A stretch of 64,000 nucleotides of DNA from Marinoscillum sp040222955 (GTDB lineage Bacteria; Bacteroidota; Bacteroidia; Cytophagales; Cyclobacteriaceae). The first letter of the stretch is position 1. Every line of letters starts with the position of its first letter. Positions 42,662-51,176 of this stretch are shown in pieces. The notes under the pieces were generated by a model. That model saw nothing but the letters and a program-made list of their open reading frames with translations, was not told where the DNA came from and made no database searches. The position numbers were made by a program, and so were the translations under genes. Where the stretch lies: the NCBI RefSeq assembly GCF_040222955.1, contig NZ_JAVKCA010000019.1, positions 1 to 64,000 on the forward strand. Direction: 5' to 3'.

Positions 42662-44134
42662 ATGGCTGAGCGAGTACTCCTAACTCATTCTTATTTCTAT
42701 AAGTACGACCAGAAGCAATGGAAGATGCATCAGCCTTTTCCGCCACTTATGACCATCACTGCTGCTGCGTTGCTCAGAGAAAATGGGTTTGAGGTGGGTC
42801 TGTTTGATGTGGGGTTGAAGAATTCGCCGGAAGAAATCCAACAACACCTGGAGAGTTTTGCTCCGGATTTTCTGGTATTGGTGGATGATGGCTTCAACTA
42901 CCTCACCAAGATGTGCCTGACTACCATGAGATCTGCTGCCTTTCGCATGCAGGAGTATGGGCGAAGGTACGGAGCCAGAGTGATCACCGCCAGCTCGGAT
43001 GCCACAGACCACTATGAAAAATACCTTGACCATGGAGCCGATGTAGTAATAAGGGGTGAGCCGGAAATGACCTTACTTGAGCTACTGAAACATGGCGACA
43101 CTTTTGAAGAGCAGCCCGGTATTGCCTATAGGGCAGGAAAAAAAACCATACTGAACCAGCCTAGGCCTATCATGACGGTTCTTGACGAATTGCCCTTGCC
43201 GGCATGGGACTTGGTAGACATCAATTCTTATCGGAAGGAATGGAGCCGGGGCCGTCAGCCATTTTATTTAAACATTGCCACAACAAGGGGATGCCCCTAC
43301 AAATGCAACTGGTGTGCCAAACCTATCTACGGCAACCGATACAACTCCCGATCTCCGACTTATGTGGTTGATGAGATCGAATTGCACCTGAAACATCATC
43401 AGGTTGAGCATTTTTGGATGTGCGATGATATTTTTGGATTAAAGCCTGGTTGGGTTGAAGCGTTTGGAGAGGAATTGGAAGCACGACAGCTGAAAATCCG
43501 ATATAAGATTCAGTCGCGGGCTGATCTCCTGCTCAAGGAAAATACCATTGACAATCTGGTGAAATCGGGGCTTGACGAGGTATGGATTGGTGCCGAATCC
43601 GGTTCCCAGAAGATCCTGGACGATATGGAGAAGGGCACTACACTTCACCAAATTGAGACCGCCTCAAAGATGCTGAAGGCGAAAGGAGTGAAAGTGGGAT
43701 TTTTTATTCAATATGGCTATCTGGGGGAGACTATGAATGATATCAAAAAGACTCTCCACTTAATAAAGAGACTTATGCCTGATCGTTTAGGAATTTCGGT
43801 TTCTTACCCACTGCCCGGGACCGGGTTTTACAACAAAGTAATGAAGGACGCTGATACTAAGCACAATTGGGTGGACTCTTCTGATTTGGACATGATGTTT
43901 AGTAATACCTATTCTCCCATATTTTACAGGACGCTACATAGATATACACATCTCATCTACCATATTCAAAAGGGAAGGAATACGATTTGGTCATTACTTA
44001 CTCATCCTGTATTTCCCGATCTTTCCATGATTAAGTCCGTGGCTAAGGCGGTGATTTACCTCCCTTTGTGCCTTTATAAGTGGGTAGCTATTCAGTACCT
44101 TTCCAGAAGTCCAATCACTGACCATGAAGAATGA
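42662..44134 (+). CDS. B12-binding-domain radical SAM protein
   Basis: Protein of 490 residues. The N-terminal 180 residues resemble a cobalamin-binding Rossmann domain (LLRENGFEVGLFDVG, FLVLVDDGFNYL, GADVVIRGEPEMTLLELL). The radical SAM core follows with the cluster motif C211-x3-C215-x2-C218 (RGCPYKCNWC) and, later, GAESGSQKILDDMEKGTT. Such enzymes catalyse methylation, ring formation or other radical chemistry on complex substrates. It is the middle gene of a compact three-gene unit, 3 bases after the nucleotidyltransferase-like gene and overlapping the methyltransferase gene by 11 bases. The product is not predictable. Confidence 0.9.
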   Translation: MAERVLLTHSYFYKYDQKQWKMHQPFPPLMTITAAALLRENGFEVGLFDVGLKNSPEEIQQHLESFAPDFLVLVDDGFNYLTKMCLTTMRSAAFRMQEYGRRYGARVITASSDATDHYEKYLDHGADVVIRGEPEMTLLELLKHGDTFEEQPGIAYRAGKKTILNQPRPIMTVLDELPLPAWDLVDINSYRKEWSRGRQPFYLNIATTRGCPYKCNWCAKPIYGNRYNSRSPTYVVDEIELHLKHHQVEHFWMCDDIFGLKPGWVEAFGEELEARQLKIRYKIQSRADLLLKENTIDNLVKSGLDEVWIGAESGSQKILDDMEKGTTLHQIETASKMLKAKGVKVGFFIQYGYLGETMNDIKKTLHLIKRLMPDRLGISVSYPLPGTGFYNKVMKDADTKHNWVDSSDLDMMFSNTYSPIFYRTLHRYTHLIYHIQKGRNTIWSLLTHPVFPDLSMIKSVAKAVIYLPLCLYKWVAIQYLSRSPITDHEE

Positions 44135-44921
44135 AGACATAGTGGCGAAGGCTTTTGGCAAACAGTCAAAGATTTTTGATCAGATTTACGATAGCAACCC
44201 CATCGTGAATTACATGCGAGAGATCATCAGGAACCATGTCATGAATAGAGCTGTTGCAGGCAGCAAAATGTTGGAGGTTAATGCTGGCACTGGCACGGAT
44301 GCTATTTTCTTTGGGCAGCGGGGTTTTCGGGTATTGGCTGGCGACATCAGTGCGCCCATGGTGGAAAAGGCACAAGCAAAAATTACAAGCGCGGGACTTT
44401 CTGACCGTGTGACATTTAAGCGGATGGGCTTTGACGAATTGGATACCCTGAAGTCGGAGTATGATTATGTATATAGTAATTTTGGCGGGCTCAACTGCAT
44501 CCCCAATATTGCTGAGGTTGTATCCAGGTTACATGAGAAACTTTGCGGCGGCGGTCAGGCTACATTGGTGATCATGCCACCCTTTTCCCTATGGGAAAAA
44601 CTTCATGTACTCAAAGCCAATTGGAAGGTGGCCTTCAGGAGGAAATTTAGGTCAGCATCATCAGCTCACATTGAAGGAGAGTATTTTAGTTGTTGGTATC
44701 ACGATCCCTTCTCTTTAAGAGATCACGTGAAAACCTTAGGTGCCACTGAGATTGATTTGATGGGTTTGTGCGTGTTGGTTCCACCAAGCTTCATGCGAAA
44801 CTTCCCGTCGAAATTACCCAGGGTTTACAGGGCTTTGATATTTTTAGACCGAAAAATATGTCGCTGGCCCATATTTAACCGCATTGGAGACTATTATATT
44901 CTATCCTTTACCAAATCCTAA
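44124..44921 (+). CDS. Class I SAM-dependent methyltransferase
   Basis: Protein of 265 residues with the class I methyltransferase motif LEVNAGTGTDAIFFGQRGF near 51-69, motif II-like AGDISAPMVEKAQAK and a motif IV-like YDYVYSNFGGLN. The usual GxGxG is AGTGT. The substrate is unknown; its coupling to a B12 radical SAM gene suggests tailoring of the same molecule. The 3' end overlaps the convergent glycosyltransferase gene by 14 bases. Confidence 0.87.
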   Translation: MKNEDIVAKAFGKQSKIFDQIYDSNPIVNYMREIIRNHVMNRAVAGSKMLEVNAGTGTDAIFFGQRGFRVLAGDISAPMVEKAQAKITSAGLSDRVTFKRMGFDELDTLKSEYDYVYSNFGGLNCIPNIAEVVSRLHEKLCGGGQATLVIMPPFSLWEKLHVLKANWKVAFRRKFRSASSAHIEGEYFSCWYHDPFSLRDHVKTLGATEIDLMGLCVLVPPSFMRNFPSKLPRVYRALIFLDRKICRWPIFNRIGDYYILSFTKS

Positions 44922-46041
44922 TAAGATTTTGGAGTGTGAGTTTTATTCTTCTCTTCAGGGTCAATTTGTGTCTGAAAAAATAGGCGAATTGCTTCAAAAA
45001 GGGATTCCTGACTTTTCTGTTCTTGTTTTCTGTCATGACGAAATGTCTCCCAGAAATCTGATAGGCAATATTCAGTTCATGAGGACGCATTTCCAGTCCA
45101 AAACCTAAATCATCCGAATGCTTGTGAAGCTGCGAGGTGAGGACAAAGGTTTTTTGGATCAGGGAGAGGTCTTTCGTGCCGTATAAGTCAGTTTCGAAAT
45201 CGTAAGGCTCAAGCGCATGGTTTAATTGCTTGAGTTTTTCTGGTAAAATTTCAAAGTAAGAATCGTAGACGGCCAGGGCTCTGTCAGTGGACAGAAAAGG
45301 GCCGGGAAGATACCCCTGAGCTAGTTCGGTCTGAAAGTAGCCGGATTTGTTTTTGAAATGGGTGCCGGAGTCTCCAAAATTAACACAGTGGGATACGCGG
45401 GGAAAGCAATAGTATTTGTTTGTTTCAATGAGAAATTGTGTTTTGATCGGAAACCAGTCATCCGAGTACTTAAAGTCTTTCAAAAGGTGGTGCATCGGAA
45501 AATCCGAATCAGGGGACCTGAAGTTTTTCAGCCAACCTTTGAAAGCCGTCCATTGAGCGTAAGTGTATACCTGACCTTGGTACCAGGGCACCTGCAAAAA
45601 GAATGTCAGGCCGCCATCATTGATCGGGACGAAGGGTAAATGCAAATAGCCGTTAAACCAGAGGCTATTAAGGCTAAATCCGGCCAGGGACGGATCACCT
45701 CCATACTCAGTCAAAACGGCACAGGAATATTGATAAAAACCCGGCCCCACGAACAGATCATCTTCCAGGTAAATGATGCACTCATATTCTTCCGTAAGAT
45801 CACCACAAGCCAGGAAGTGTTGAATAAGTCCTAATTTGGATGAATGTCGGATGATCCTTTTCTTTCCGTAAGTCCAATGGTAATTTTCTGCCAGCGTCAC
45901 TACCTCCGGATCGGATTCCCCTTCGAGTGAAATGACCAGTTGAACTCCTTCTACTATATCCGCCTGATCCAGGCTACATAGCAACCTGTTCAGTGATTTT
46001 GGTCGATTGTAGGCATTGATTACTATAGCAGGAAGACTCAT
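44908..46041 (-). CDS. Family-2-like glycosyltransferase
   Basis: Protein of 377 residues. The N-terminal GT-A fold has the nucleotide-binding VINAYNRPKSLNRLLCSL and the metal-binding YLEDD (D94, D95). The middle contains acceptor-domain segments such as DDWFPIKTQF and HCVNFGDSGTHF. The fold resembles hexosyltransferases related to GnT-I-like enzymes. Its ATG overlaps the stop of the phosphorylase-like gene as ATGA, so those two form a unit opposite the three-gene unit to the left. Substrates unknown. Confidence 0.83.
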   Translation of the reverse strand: MSLPAIVINAYNRPKSLNRLLCSLDQADIVEGVQLVISLEGESDPEVVTLAENYHWTYGKKRIIRHSSKLGLIQHFLACGDLTEEYECIIYLEDDLFVGPGFYQYSCAVLTEYGGDPSLAGFSLNSLWFNGYLHLPFVPINDGGLTFFLQVPWYQGQVYTYAQWTAFKGWLKNFRSPDSDFPMHHLLKDFKYSDDWFPIKTQFLIETNKYYCFPRVSHCVNFGDSGTHFKNKSGYFQTELAQGYLPGPFLSTDRALAVYDSYFEILPEKLKQLNHALEPYDFETDLYGTKDLSLIQKTFVLTSQLHKHSDDLGFGLEMRPHELNIAYQISGRHFVMTENKNRKVRNPFLKQFAYFFRHKLTLKRRIKLTLQNLIRIW

Positions 46042-46757
46042 GTTGCCAGTAATTTATGTAATATACTCTTGAGGTTACTTACAGATTGTGCAAGTGACTC
46101 GGGGGGTCGCCATCCAGAGGGCGTTATGTAATCAGCTCCGGCAACTATGCCAATTGCACTGAGTTGATAGAAAGCGGCGAAACTGTATAGGGCTGCTATT
46201 TCCATGTCGATCATTTCTGCGCCGAGGGATTTCCAATGGGTATATTTACTAAGGGTTTCTCGAAAAGGCGCATCAGTGGAGATCAATTTAGCACCTTTCA
46301 GGGATAACTCCTCAGTGGCCAATTTGACCAGATCAGTGGTTGGCTGGAAGAGTAGCTCCCCCTCCGGGGCATAATGAAAAGAAGTACCTACCTCACTATG
46401 AGCACTTGAGGCATAGTATACCCGGTTTGGAGATGAGGGGGAGTTAAGATGTCCCGCAAATCCCAAAAGGACAAAATGTGTGGCTCCCAGGCCCCGGAGA
46501 AGTTCGGAAACCGATAGAAGAGCCGGAGCACCAACACCCCATTTGGAAGCTACATAAGTGCCCGTTTCCTTACTTGTACAGGTTAGGCAGGCACCTACCC
46601 CTTTCAGAGAGCTGCCTGACCATTTGATTCTTCTGGAATGAAGAGACTCAGGAATAAATATAACCCGCCTGGGGACTACAGTCATTTTGACCTGGCCCAT
46701 AGATTTTTTCCATTGGATAAACTCTTCCGGATTCAATATGGGATTGTCGGCAGTCAT
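46038..46757 (-). CDS. Nucleoside phosphorylase-like protein
   Basis: Protein of 239 residues of the PNP/UDP phosphorylase superfamily. Recognisable parts are GVGAPALLSVSELLRGLGATHFV, STDAPFRE and the C-terminal GAEMIDMEIAALYSFAAFY with the expected Met-Glu pair that binds the ribose. The usual N-terminal phosphate-binding loop is less clear. In a glycosyltransferase operon it might act on a nucleoside or nucleotide sugar; that is inference. It is divergent from the sulfotransferase gene with 56 bases between starts. Confidence 0.8.
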   Translation of the reverse strand: MTADNPILNPEEFIQWKKSMGQVKMTVVPRRVIFIPESLHSRRIKWSGSSLKGVGACLTCTSKETGTYVASKWGVGAPALLSVSELLRGLGATHFVLLGFAGHLNSPSSPNRVYYASSAHSEVGTSFHYAPEGELLFQPTTDLVKLATEELSLKGAKLISTDAPFRETLSKYTHWKSLGAEMIDMEIAALYSFAAFYQLSAIGIVAGADYITPSGWRPPESLAQSVSNLKSILHKLLAT

Positions 46758-46813
46758 GGCTATATTTTGTTATAGATTAATGAATAATATACAAAAGTCA
46801 TTTAGCAATTCAC

Positions 46814-47377
46814 TTGAATGATCTGATATTGGGAGGGAAAATATTTGGCATTGGGCTACAAAGAACCGGGACTACCTCATTGTTTCAAGCTCTGACCGTG
46901 CTGGGTTTTCATCCTGCGCCACATGGCATTCCTCTATTTTATGACATACATCATCCCATTCTCACAAAACATGATGCCTTCATGGATAATCCAATTCCAC
47001 TGATTTACCGTGAATTAGATCAAAAATGTCCGGGTAGTCGATTTGTGATGACCACCCGACCTCTGGAGAGTTGGCTGGAAAGTGTAGAATGGTTATTCCT
47101 TCGAAAGTTGCCAAAAATGTCGCGCGACCTGAGACAAGTAGGAGATGAAATCCACACGCATTTTTATGATACATCTATTTATAATCGTGACCTCTTTGCA
47201 GCTAAATATGTTGCATATCATCAAGGTGTTTTTGATTATTTTAGGATGCGGCAGGAAGACTTGCTGGTGGTTGATTTTACCAAAGGAGGGGGCTGGAGTG
47301 AGTTTTGTCCCTTCCTGGGCAAGCCAGTTCCAGATGTATCCTTTCCACACGCAAACCCCTCAATTGCCCGAAATTAA
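46814..47377 (+). CDS. Sulfotransferase-family protein
   Basis: Protein of 187 residues with a PAPS-dependent sulfotransferase fold: the 5'-phosphosulfate loop GLQRTGTTSL (14-23) and the 3'-phosphate motif RPLESWLES. The ending DVSFPHANPSIARN resembles the end of this group, so the gene seems complete although short. No ATG is in frame; the only starts are TTG at 46814 or a second TTG at L6. An upstream ATG at 46780 is in another frame and stops after 13 codons. The base composition is AT-rich compared with flanking core genes. Confidence 0.75.
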   Translation: MNDLILGGKIFGIGLQRTGTTSLFQALTVLGFHPAPHGIPLFYDIHHPILTKHDAFMDNPIPLIYRELDQKCPGSRFVMTTRPLESWLESVEWLFLRKLPKMSRDLRQVGDEIHTHFYDTSIYNRDLFAAKYVAYHQGVFDYFRMRQEDLLVVDFTKGGGWSEFCPFLGKPVPDVSFPHANPSIARN

Positions 47378-47467
47378 TGTGATCACGGTGCGGGATTGGG
47401 CTTTCTTTATTTGTGGCTGCCGTACTTCAGAAGTTTTTGATATTTTAGTGCCCCAAATTATACAACT

Positions 47468-49120
47468 ATGAACCCATCCAAGTCCTTCACCCTATTACTT
47501 GTTTTATTCCTCAGCACAGCTGGCTTTGCCCAGAAGGTTTTTACACGGCAGGACACCTTGCGTGGATCCATCACAGCGGAGCGTGCCTGGTGGGATTTGC
47601 AGCATTATGACCTGAGTGTGAGTATTGATACTGCGGCCCGATCTATCGAAGGATTCAATGTGATCACTTACAAGGTGGTGTCAGCGGCTACAGAATTGCA
47701 AATAGACTTGCAGGCCCCTATGGAGATCACTGAAGCAAAGCAAGGAGATCAGCTATTGGACGTGCGACATGAAGGAGATGCACATTTTGTCTCTTTGGTC
47801 GAGGACCAGCCAGTGGGCAGCATTCAGAAACTCACCATCCGGTTTGCCGGTACCCCGGTGGTAGCCAGGAGGCCTCCATGGGATGGGGGATTCACATGGA
47901 ACAAAGACGAAAATGGTAAACCCTTTATTGCCACTTCCAATCAGGGAATTGGTGCCAGTATCTGGTGGCCCTGCAAGGACCACCCGGCGGATGAGCCAGA
48001 CAATGGCGTTACCATGAATTTCACAGTGCCCAAAGACCTTACTGCCGTTGGAAATGGTCGACTAATTAAAGTGAAAAAGGGAAAAGGTACCCGTACATTC
48101 ACCTGGCAAGTAACCAACCCCATCAATAGCTATGGTGTCAACCTGAATGTGGGGGACTATGTGAAATTTGAAGAAAAGTACGACGGGGAAAAGGGAAACC
48201 TGGACATGATCTACTACGTGCTTTCATACAATCTAGACAAAGCGAAGACCCATTTTCAGGATGCCAGACGCACTATGGAAGCGCTGGAATATTGGTTTGG
48301 ACCCTATCCATTTTATGAAGATAGCTACAAGCTGGTGGAGGTGCCTTATCTGGGCATGGAGCATCAGAGTTCAGTGACCTACGGCAACGGCTATGAGCTG
48401 GGATATCGTGGGCGAGACCTGAGTCTGACTGGCTGGGGCCTGAAATGGGACTACATCATCATCCACGAATCGGGTCATGAGTGGTTCGCCAATAACATCA
48501 CTTACAAGGATGCTGCTGACATGTGGATTCATGAGAGTTTTACGACCTACTCGGAAGGACTCTTTGTGGACTACCACTATGGCAAGGAAGCCGGGGCGGC
48601 ATATGTTCGGGGTATGCGCTACGGTATTGGCAATGAGGAGCCCATGATCGGGCCTTATGGCGTAAATGGCCGTGGTGCGGACTTGTACAACAAAGGGTCA
48701 AACGTGCTCCATACACTCCGTCAGTGGGTGAACGACGACACGAAATGGAGAGAAATCCTCAGAGGGTTGAATGAGACCTTTTATCATCAGACGGTTACTA
48801 CTGCAGATGTAGAAGGCTATATTTCAGAAAAAAGCGGACTTGACCTGACCAGCTTTTTCGATCAGTACCTGCGCGATCCCAGAGTGCCGGTGTTGGAATA
48901 CTTTACCTATGAGGGAAACCTGCTGTATCGCTGGACCAACTGCATCGAAGGGTTTGACATGCCGGTAAGGATTAATGTGGGTGATGAGTCCTATACCATT
49001 ACTCCAACCACAAGATGGAACTTCAGGGATCAGGAAAAAATCTCCGTGGAGGATCCGGCTCTTTTGAAGGTGGATTCCAATTATTACATCTATCCGGTTT
49101 TCACCACTGGCGCCAAATAG
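47468..49120 (+). CDS. Secreted M1-family metallopeptidase
   Basis: Exported zinc aminopeptidase of 550 residues with a signal peptide (about 1-21). The zinc site is H333-E-S-G-H337 with the third ligand E356 (WIHESFTTYSEG). The exopeptidase motif, normally GxMEN, is GMEHQ here. The M1 N-terminal beta-domain precedes (about 30-230). The protein is shorter than multi-domain members, lacking the C-terminal HEAT-like domain. It is followed 87 bases downstream by the M24 peptidase gene, so both may serve extracellular peptide use. Confidence 0.92.
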   Translation: MNPSKSFTLLLVLFLSTAGFAQKVFTRQDTLRGSITAERAWWDLQHYDLSVSIDTAARSIEGFNVITYKVVSAATELQIDLQAPMEITEAKQGDQLLDVRHEGDAHFVSLVEDQPVGSIQKLTIRFAGTPVVARRPPWDGGFTWNKDENGKPFIATSNQGIGASIWWPCKDHPADEPDNGVTMNFTVPKDLTAVGNGRLIKVKKGKGTRTFTWQVTNPINSYGVNLNVGDYVKFEEKYDGEKGNLDMIYYVLSYNLDKAKTHFQDARRTMEALEYWFGPYPFYEDSYKLVEVPYLGMEHQSSVTYGNGYELGYRGRDLSLTGWGLKWDYIIIHESGHEWFANNITYKDAADMWIHESFTTYSEGLFVDYHYGKEAGAAYVRGMRYGIGNEEPMIGPYGVNGRGADLYNKGSNVLHTLRQWVNDDTKWREILRGLNETFYHQTVTTADVEGYISEKSGLDLTSFFDQYLRDPRVPVLEYFTYEGNLLYRWTNCIEGFDMPVRINVGDESYTITPTTRWNFRDQEKISVEDPALLKVDSNYYIYPVFTTGAK

Positions 49121-49207
49121 TCAGTCCGTATACAAAAGTTACCATTCAAATAACTTCAAAAGGTTTATTGATCTGATACGGATAAATTGCCCCCGAACGA
49201 AACTTGC

Positions 49208-50698
49208 ATGAATATGGTACTTAAAAGCATTATTGCCGTTTTACTCACCGGCATTTCCTTCCTTTCTTTTGGACAAAAAGCTACTCAGCTTCCGGATGAT
49301 TTTCTTTCTACAGAATTTCATCAGGAGAGAAGGGGTTTGCTAAGGGAAAAGATGCCTGAGAACTCTGTGGCTGTTTTTTTTGCCAATCCTGTGCGGAATA
49401 GGGCCAACGATGTGGATTATATGTACCACCAGGACCCTGACTTTTATTACCTCACAGGGCACAGGGAGCCCCATGCCGTGCTTTTGATTTTCAAGGATGA
49501 ACAGGTGGTGACTGACTATGCCTTCGATGAGTTGATATTTGTGCGCAGGCACGATGCCCTGAAAGAGCTCTATGATGGCGCAAGGCTGGGCAAAGAAGGT
49601 GCCGTGGACAAGTTGAAATTTGAACTGGCCTTTGAAGGACCGGATTTTCAGGATTTCAACATCGATTTTTCAAAGTTTGATAAAGTACTCTTCTATGATT
49701 TCAAAGAAGACGTGCGGGATACCCAGGAGGAGGCGGACCTGTTTGACCTGATCGCCGCGTTCAAGGAGAAAGCAAACTATGGCGAGGACGCTATGGCGAT
49801 TAGTGCTGAGCCTCAGGTGAGCAATCTGGACACCAAGTCCCTGGATGGGCTGATGAGAAGCCTCAGGGGCATCAAAACCAAAGAGGAGTTAAGTCTGATC
49901 AGAAAGGCGGTGGACATCTCTACCATGGGTCAGCGGGAAGTCATGAAGGCCATGAAGCCCGGAATGTCTGAGCAGGAAATTCAGGGGTTACATGAGTTCG
50001 TTTTCAAAAAGTACCAGGCAGAGTTTGAGGGATACCCGAGCATTGTGGGTGCCGGACACAATGGTTGTGTGCTGCACTATATTGACAACTATAAACCTGC
50101 GATTGAGGACGGTGAACTCATACTGATGGACCTTGGCGCTGAGTACCACGGCTATACGGCCGATGTGACCCGCACCATTCCTGTGAATGGAAAATTTACC
50201 AAAGAGCAGAAATTGATCTACGACCTGGTCTATGAAGCTCAGGAGGCAGGCCGGGCCGCGTGCAAGCCGGGAGCTACTTTCAAGGACGTATATGCCGCTA
50301 CGGCCAAAGTGGTGAATGAAGGCCTGGTAGAGCTGGGTTTATATGCCAGTACCGACGAAGAAGATATGATCAATCCGGAAACAGGAAGAAACAGGTATTA
50401 CCCTCATGGGTGCTGCCACCACATTGGGCTGGATGTGCATGACAAGGGGGATTATGCCGAGCTGAAAGAGAATATGGTCATCACCATTGAGCCGGGAATT
50501 TACATCCCCGAGGGCAGTCCTTGTGATGAAAAATGGTGGGGCATTCCAGTACGCATCGAGGATGATTTTCTGATCACCAAGGAGGGTTGTGAGCTTCTGT
50601 CGGATCTGGCGCCACGAAAAAGTGAAGAGATAGAGGCGTTGATGAAAGAGAGCAGTCCATTGGATAATTTTATTTTACCTGCTTTGGAAGATGAATAA
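49208..50698 (+). CDS. Secreted M24-family Xaa-Pro aminopeptidase
   Basis: Protein of 496 residues started at the ATG of MNMVLKSIIAVLLTGI, the beginning of a signal peptide ending FGQKA. An AMP_N-type domain (about 30-180) precedes the pita-bread metallopeptidase (about 220-470). Metal ligands are visible in MDLGAEYHGYTADVTRT (two Asp), YPHGCCHHIGLDVHD (His), ITIEPGIY (Glu) and RIEDDFLI (Glu). It removes residues preceding proline. It follows the M1 peptidase in the same direction. Confidence 0.93.
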   Translation: MNMVLKSIIAVLLTGISFLSFGQKATQLPDDFLSTEFHQERRGLLREKMPENSVAVFFANPVRNRANDVDYMYHQDPDFYYLTGHREPHAVLLIFKDEQVVTDYAFDELIFVRRHDALKELYDGARLGKEGAVDKLKFELAFEGPDFQDFNIDFSKFDKVLFYDFKEDVRDTQEEADLFDLIAAFKEKANYGEDAMAISAEPQVSNLDTKSLDGLMRSLRGIKTKEELSLIRKAVDISTMGQREVMKAMKPGMSEQEIQGLHEFVFKKYQAEFEGYPSIVGAGHNGCVLHYIDNYKPAIEDGELILMDLGAEYHGYTADVTRTIPVNGKFTKEQKLIYDLVYEAQEAGRAACKPGATFKDVYAATAKVVNEGLVELGLYASTDEEDMINPETGRNRYYPHGCCHHIGLDVHDKGDYAELKENMVITIEPGIYIPEGSPCDEKWWGIPVRIEDDFLITKEGCELLSDLAPRKSEEIEALMKESSPLDNFILPALEDE

Positions 50699-50699
50699 G

Positions 50700-50730
50700 T
50701 TGCCCAATTAGATTTTCTTTTCTACATTTG
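50700..50730 (+). promoter_or_regulatory. Promoter of rpmG
   Basis: TTG (50700-50702), then 20 bases, then TACATTTG (50723-50730): a full match to the Bacteroidota consensus. It lies 28 bases before the rpmG start codon and just past the M24 peptidase gene. Confidence 0.75.
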
Positions 50731-50757
50731 CACTCCTTTTAATAATCAGGCAACAAA

Positions 50758-50940
50758 ATGGCAAAGAAAGGTAATAGAATACAAGTGATACTGGAATGTA
50801 CCGAACATAAGACTACAGGGCTTCCAGGTACCTCGAGATATATCACTACCAAGAATAGGAAAAACACTCCTGAGCGCGTTGAGCTTAAGAAGTACAACCC
50901 TATCATGAGAAAATATACTGTACACAAAGAAATTAAATAA
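50758..50940 (+). CDS. rpmG: 50S ribosomal protein L33
   Basis: Protein of 60 residues matching L33 throughout (MAKKGNRIQVILECTEHK, GTSRYITTKNRKNTPERVELKKYNP). It has a single Cys, so this is the zinc-independent form. A DUF4295 gene begins 3 bases later. Confidence 0.97.
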   Translation: MAKKGNRIQVILECTEHKTTGLPGTSRYITTKNRKNTPERVELKKYNPIMRKYTVHKEIK

Positions 50941-50942
50941 CC

Positions 50943-51098
50943 ATGGCTAAGAAAGTAGTTGCAACCCTGAAACAACCCGGCGGAGCAAAATTCGCTAAGG
51001 TTATAAGAGCCATCAAGACTGAGAGTGGTAATTATGTCTACAAAGAGGACATGGTACCTGAGGCAGAGGTGAAGAACGTATTGGCTAGAAAAAACTAA
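50943..51098 (+). CDS. DUF4295 family protein
   Basis: Protein of 51 residues, MAKKVVATLKQPGGAKFAKV... ending NVLARKN. The family is found in Bacteroidota, almost always between rpmG and ftsY, and may be a small ribosome-associated protein, but no role is established. It begins 2 bases after the rpmG stop and is followed by a terminator. Confidence 0.92.
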   Translation: MAKKVVATLKQPGGAKFAKVIRAIKTESGNYVYKEDMVPEAEVKNVLARKN

Positions 51099-51125
51099 TC
51101 AGTTCTTAAAAATATTCTAATTAGA

Positions 51126-51150
51126 AGTCCCTCTTAGTAGGGACTTTTTG
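51126..51150 (+). terminator. Terminator after rpmG-DUF4295
   Basis: AAGTCCCT (51126-51133) pairs with AGGGACTT (51140-51147) around a 6-base loop, followed by TTT. It separates the small ribosomal genes from ftsY. Confidence 0.8.
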
Positions 51151-51176
51151 CGTTTATACATCTCAAATATAGCTCT

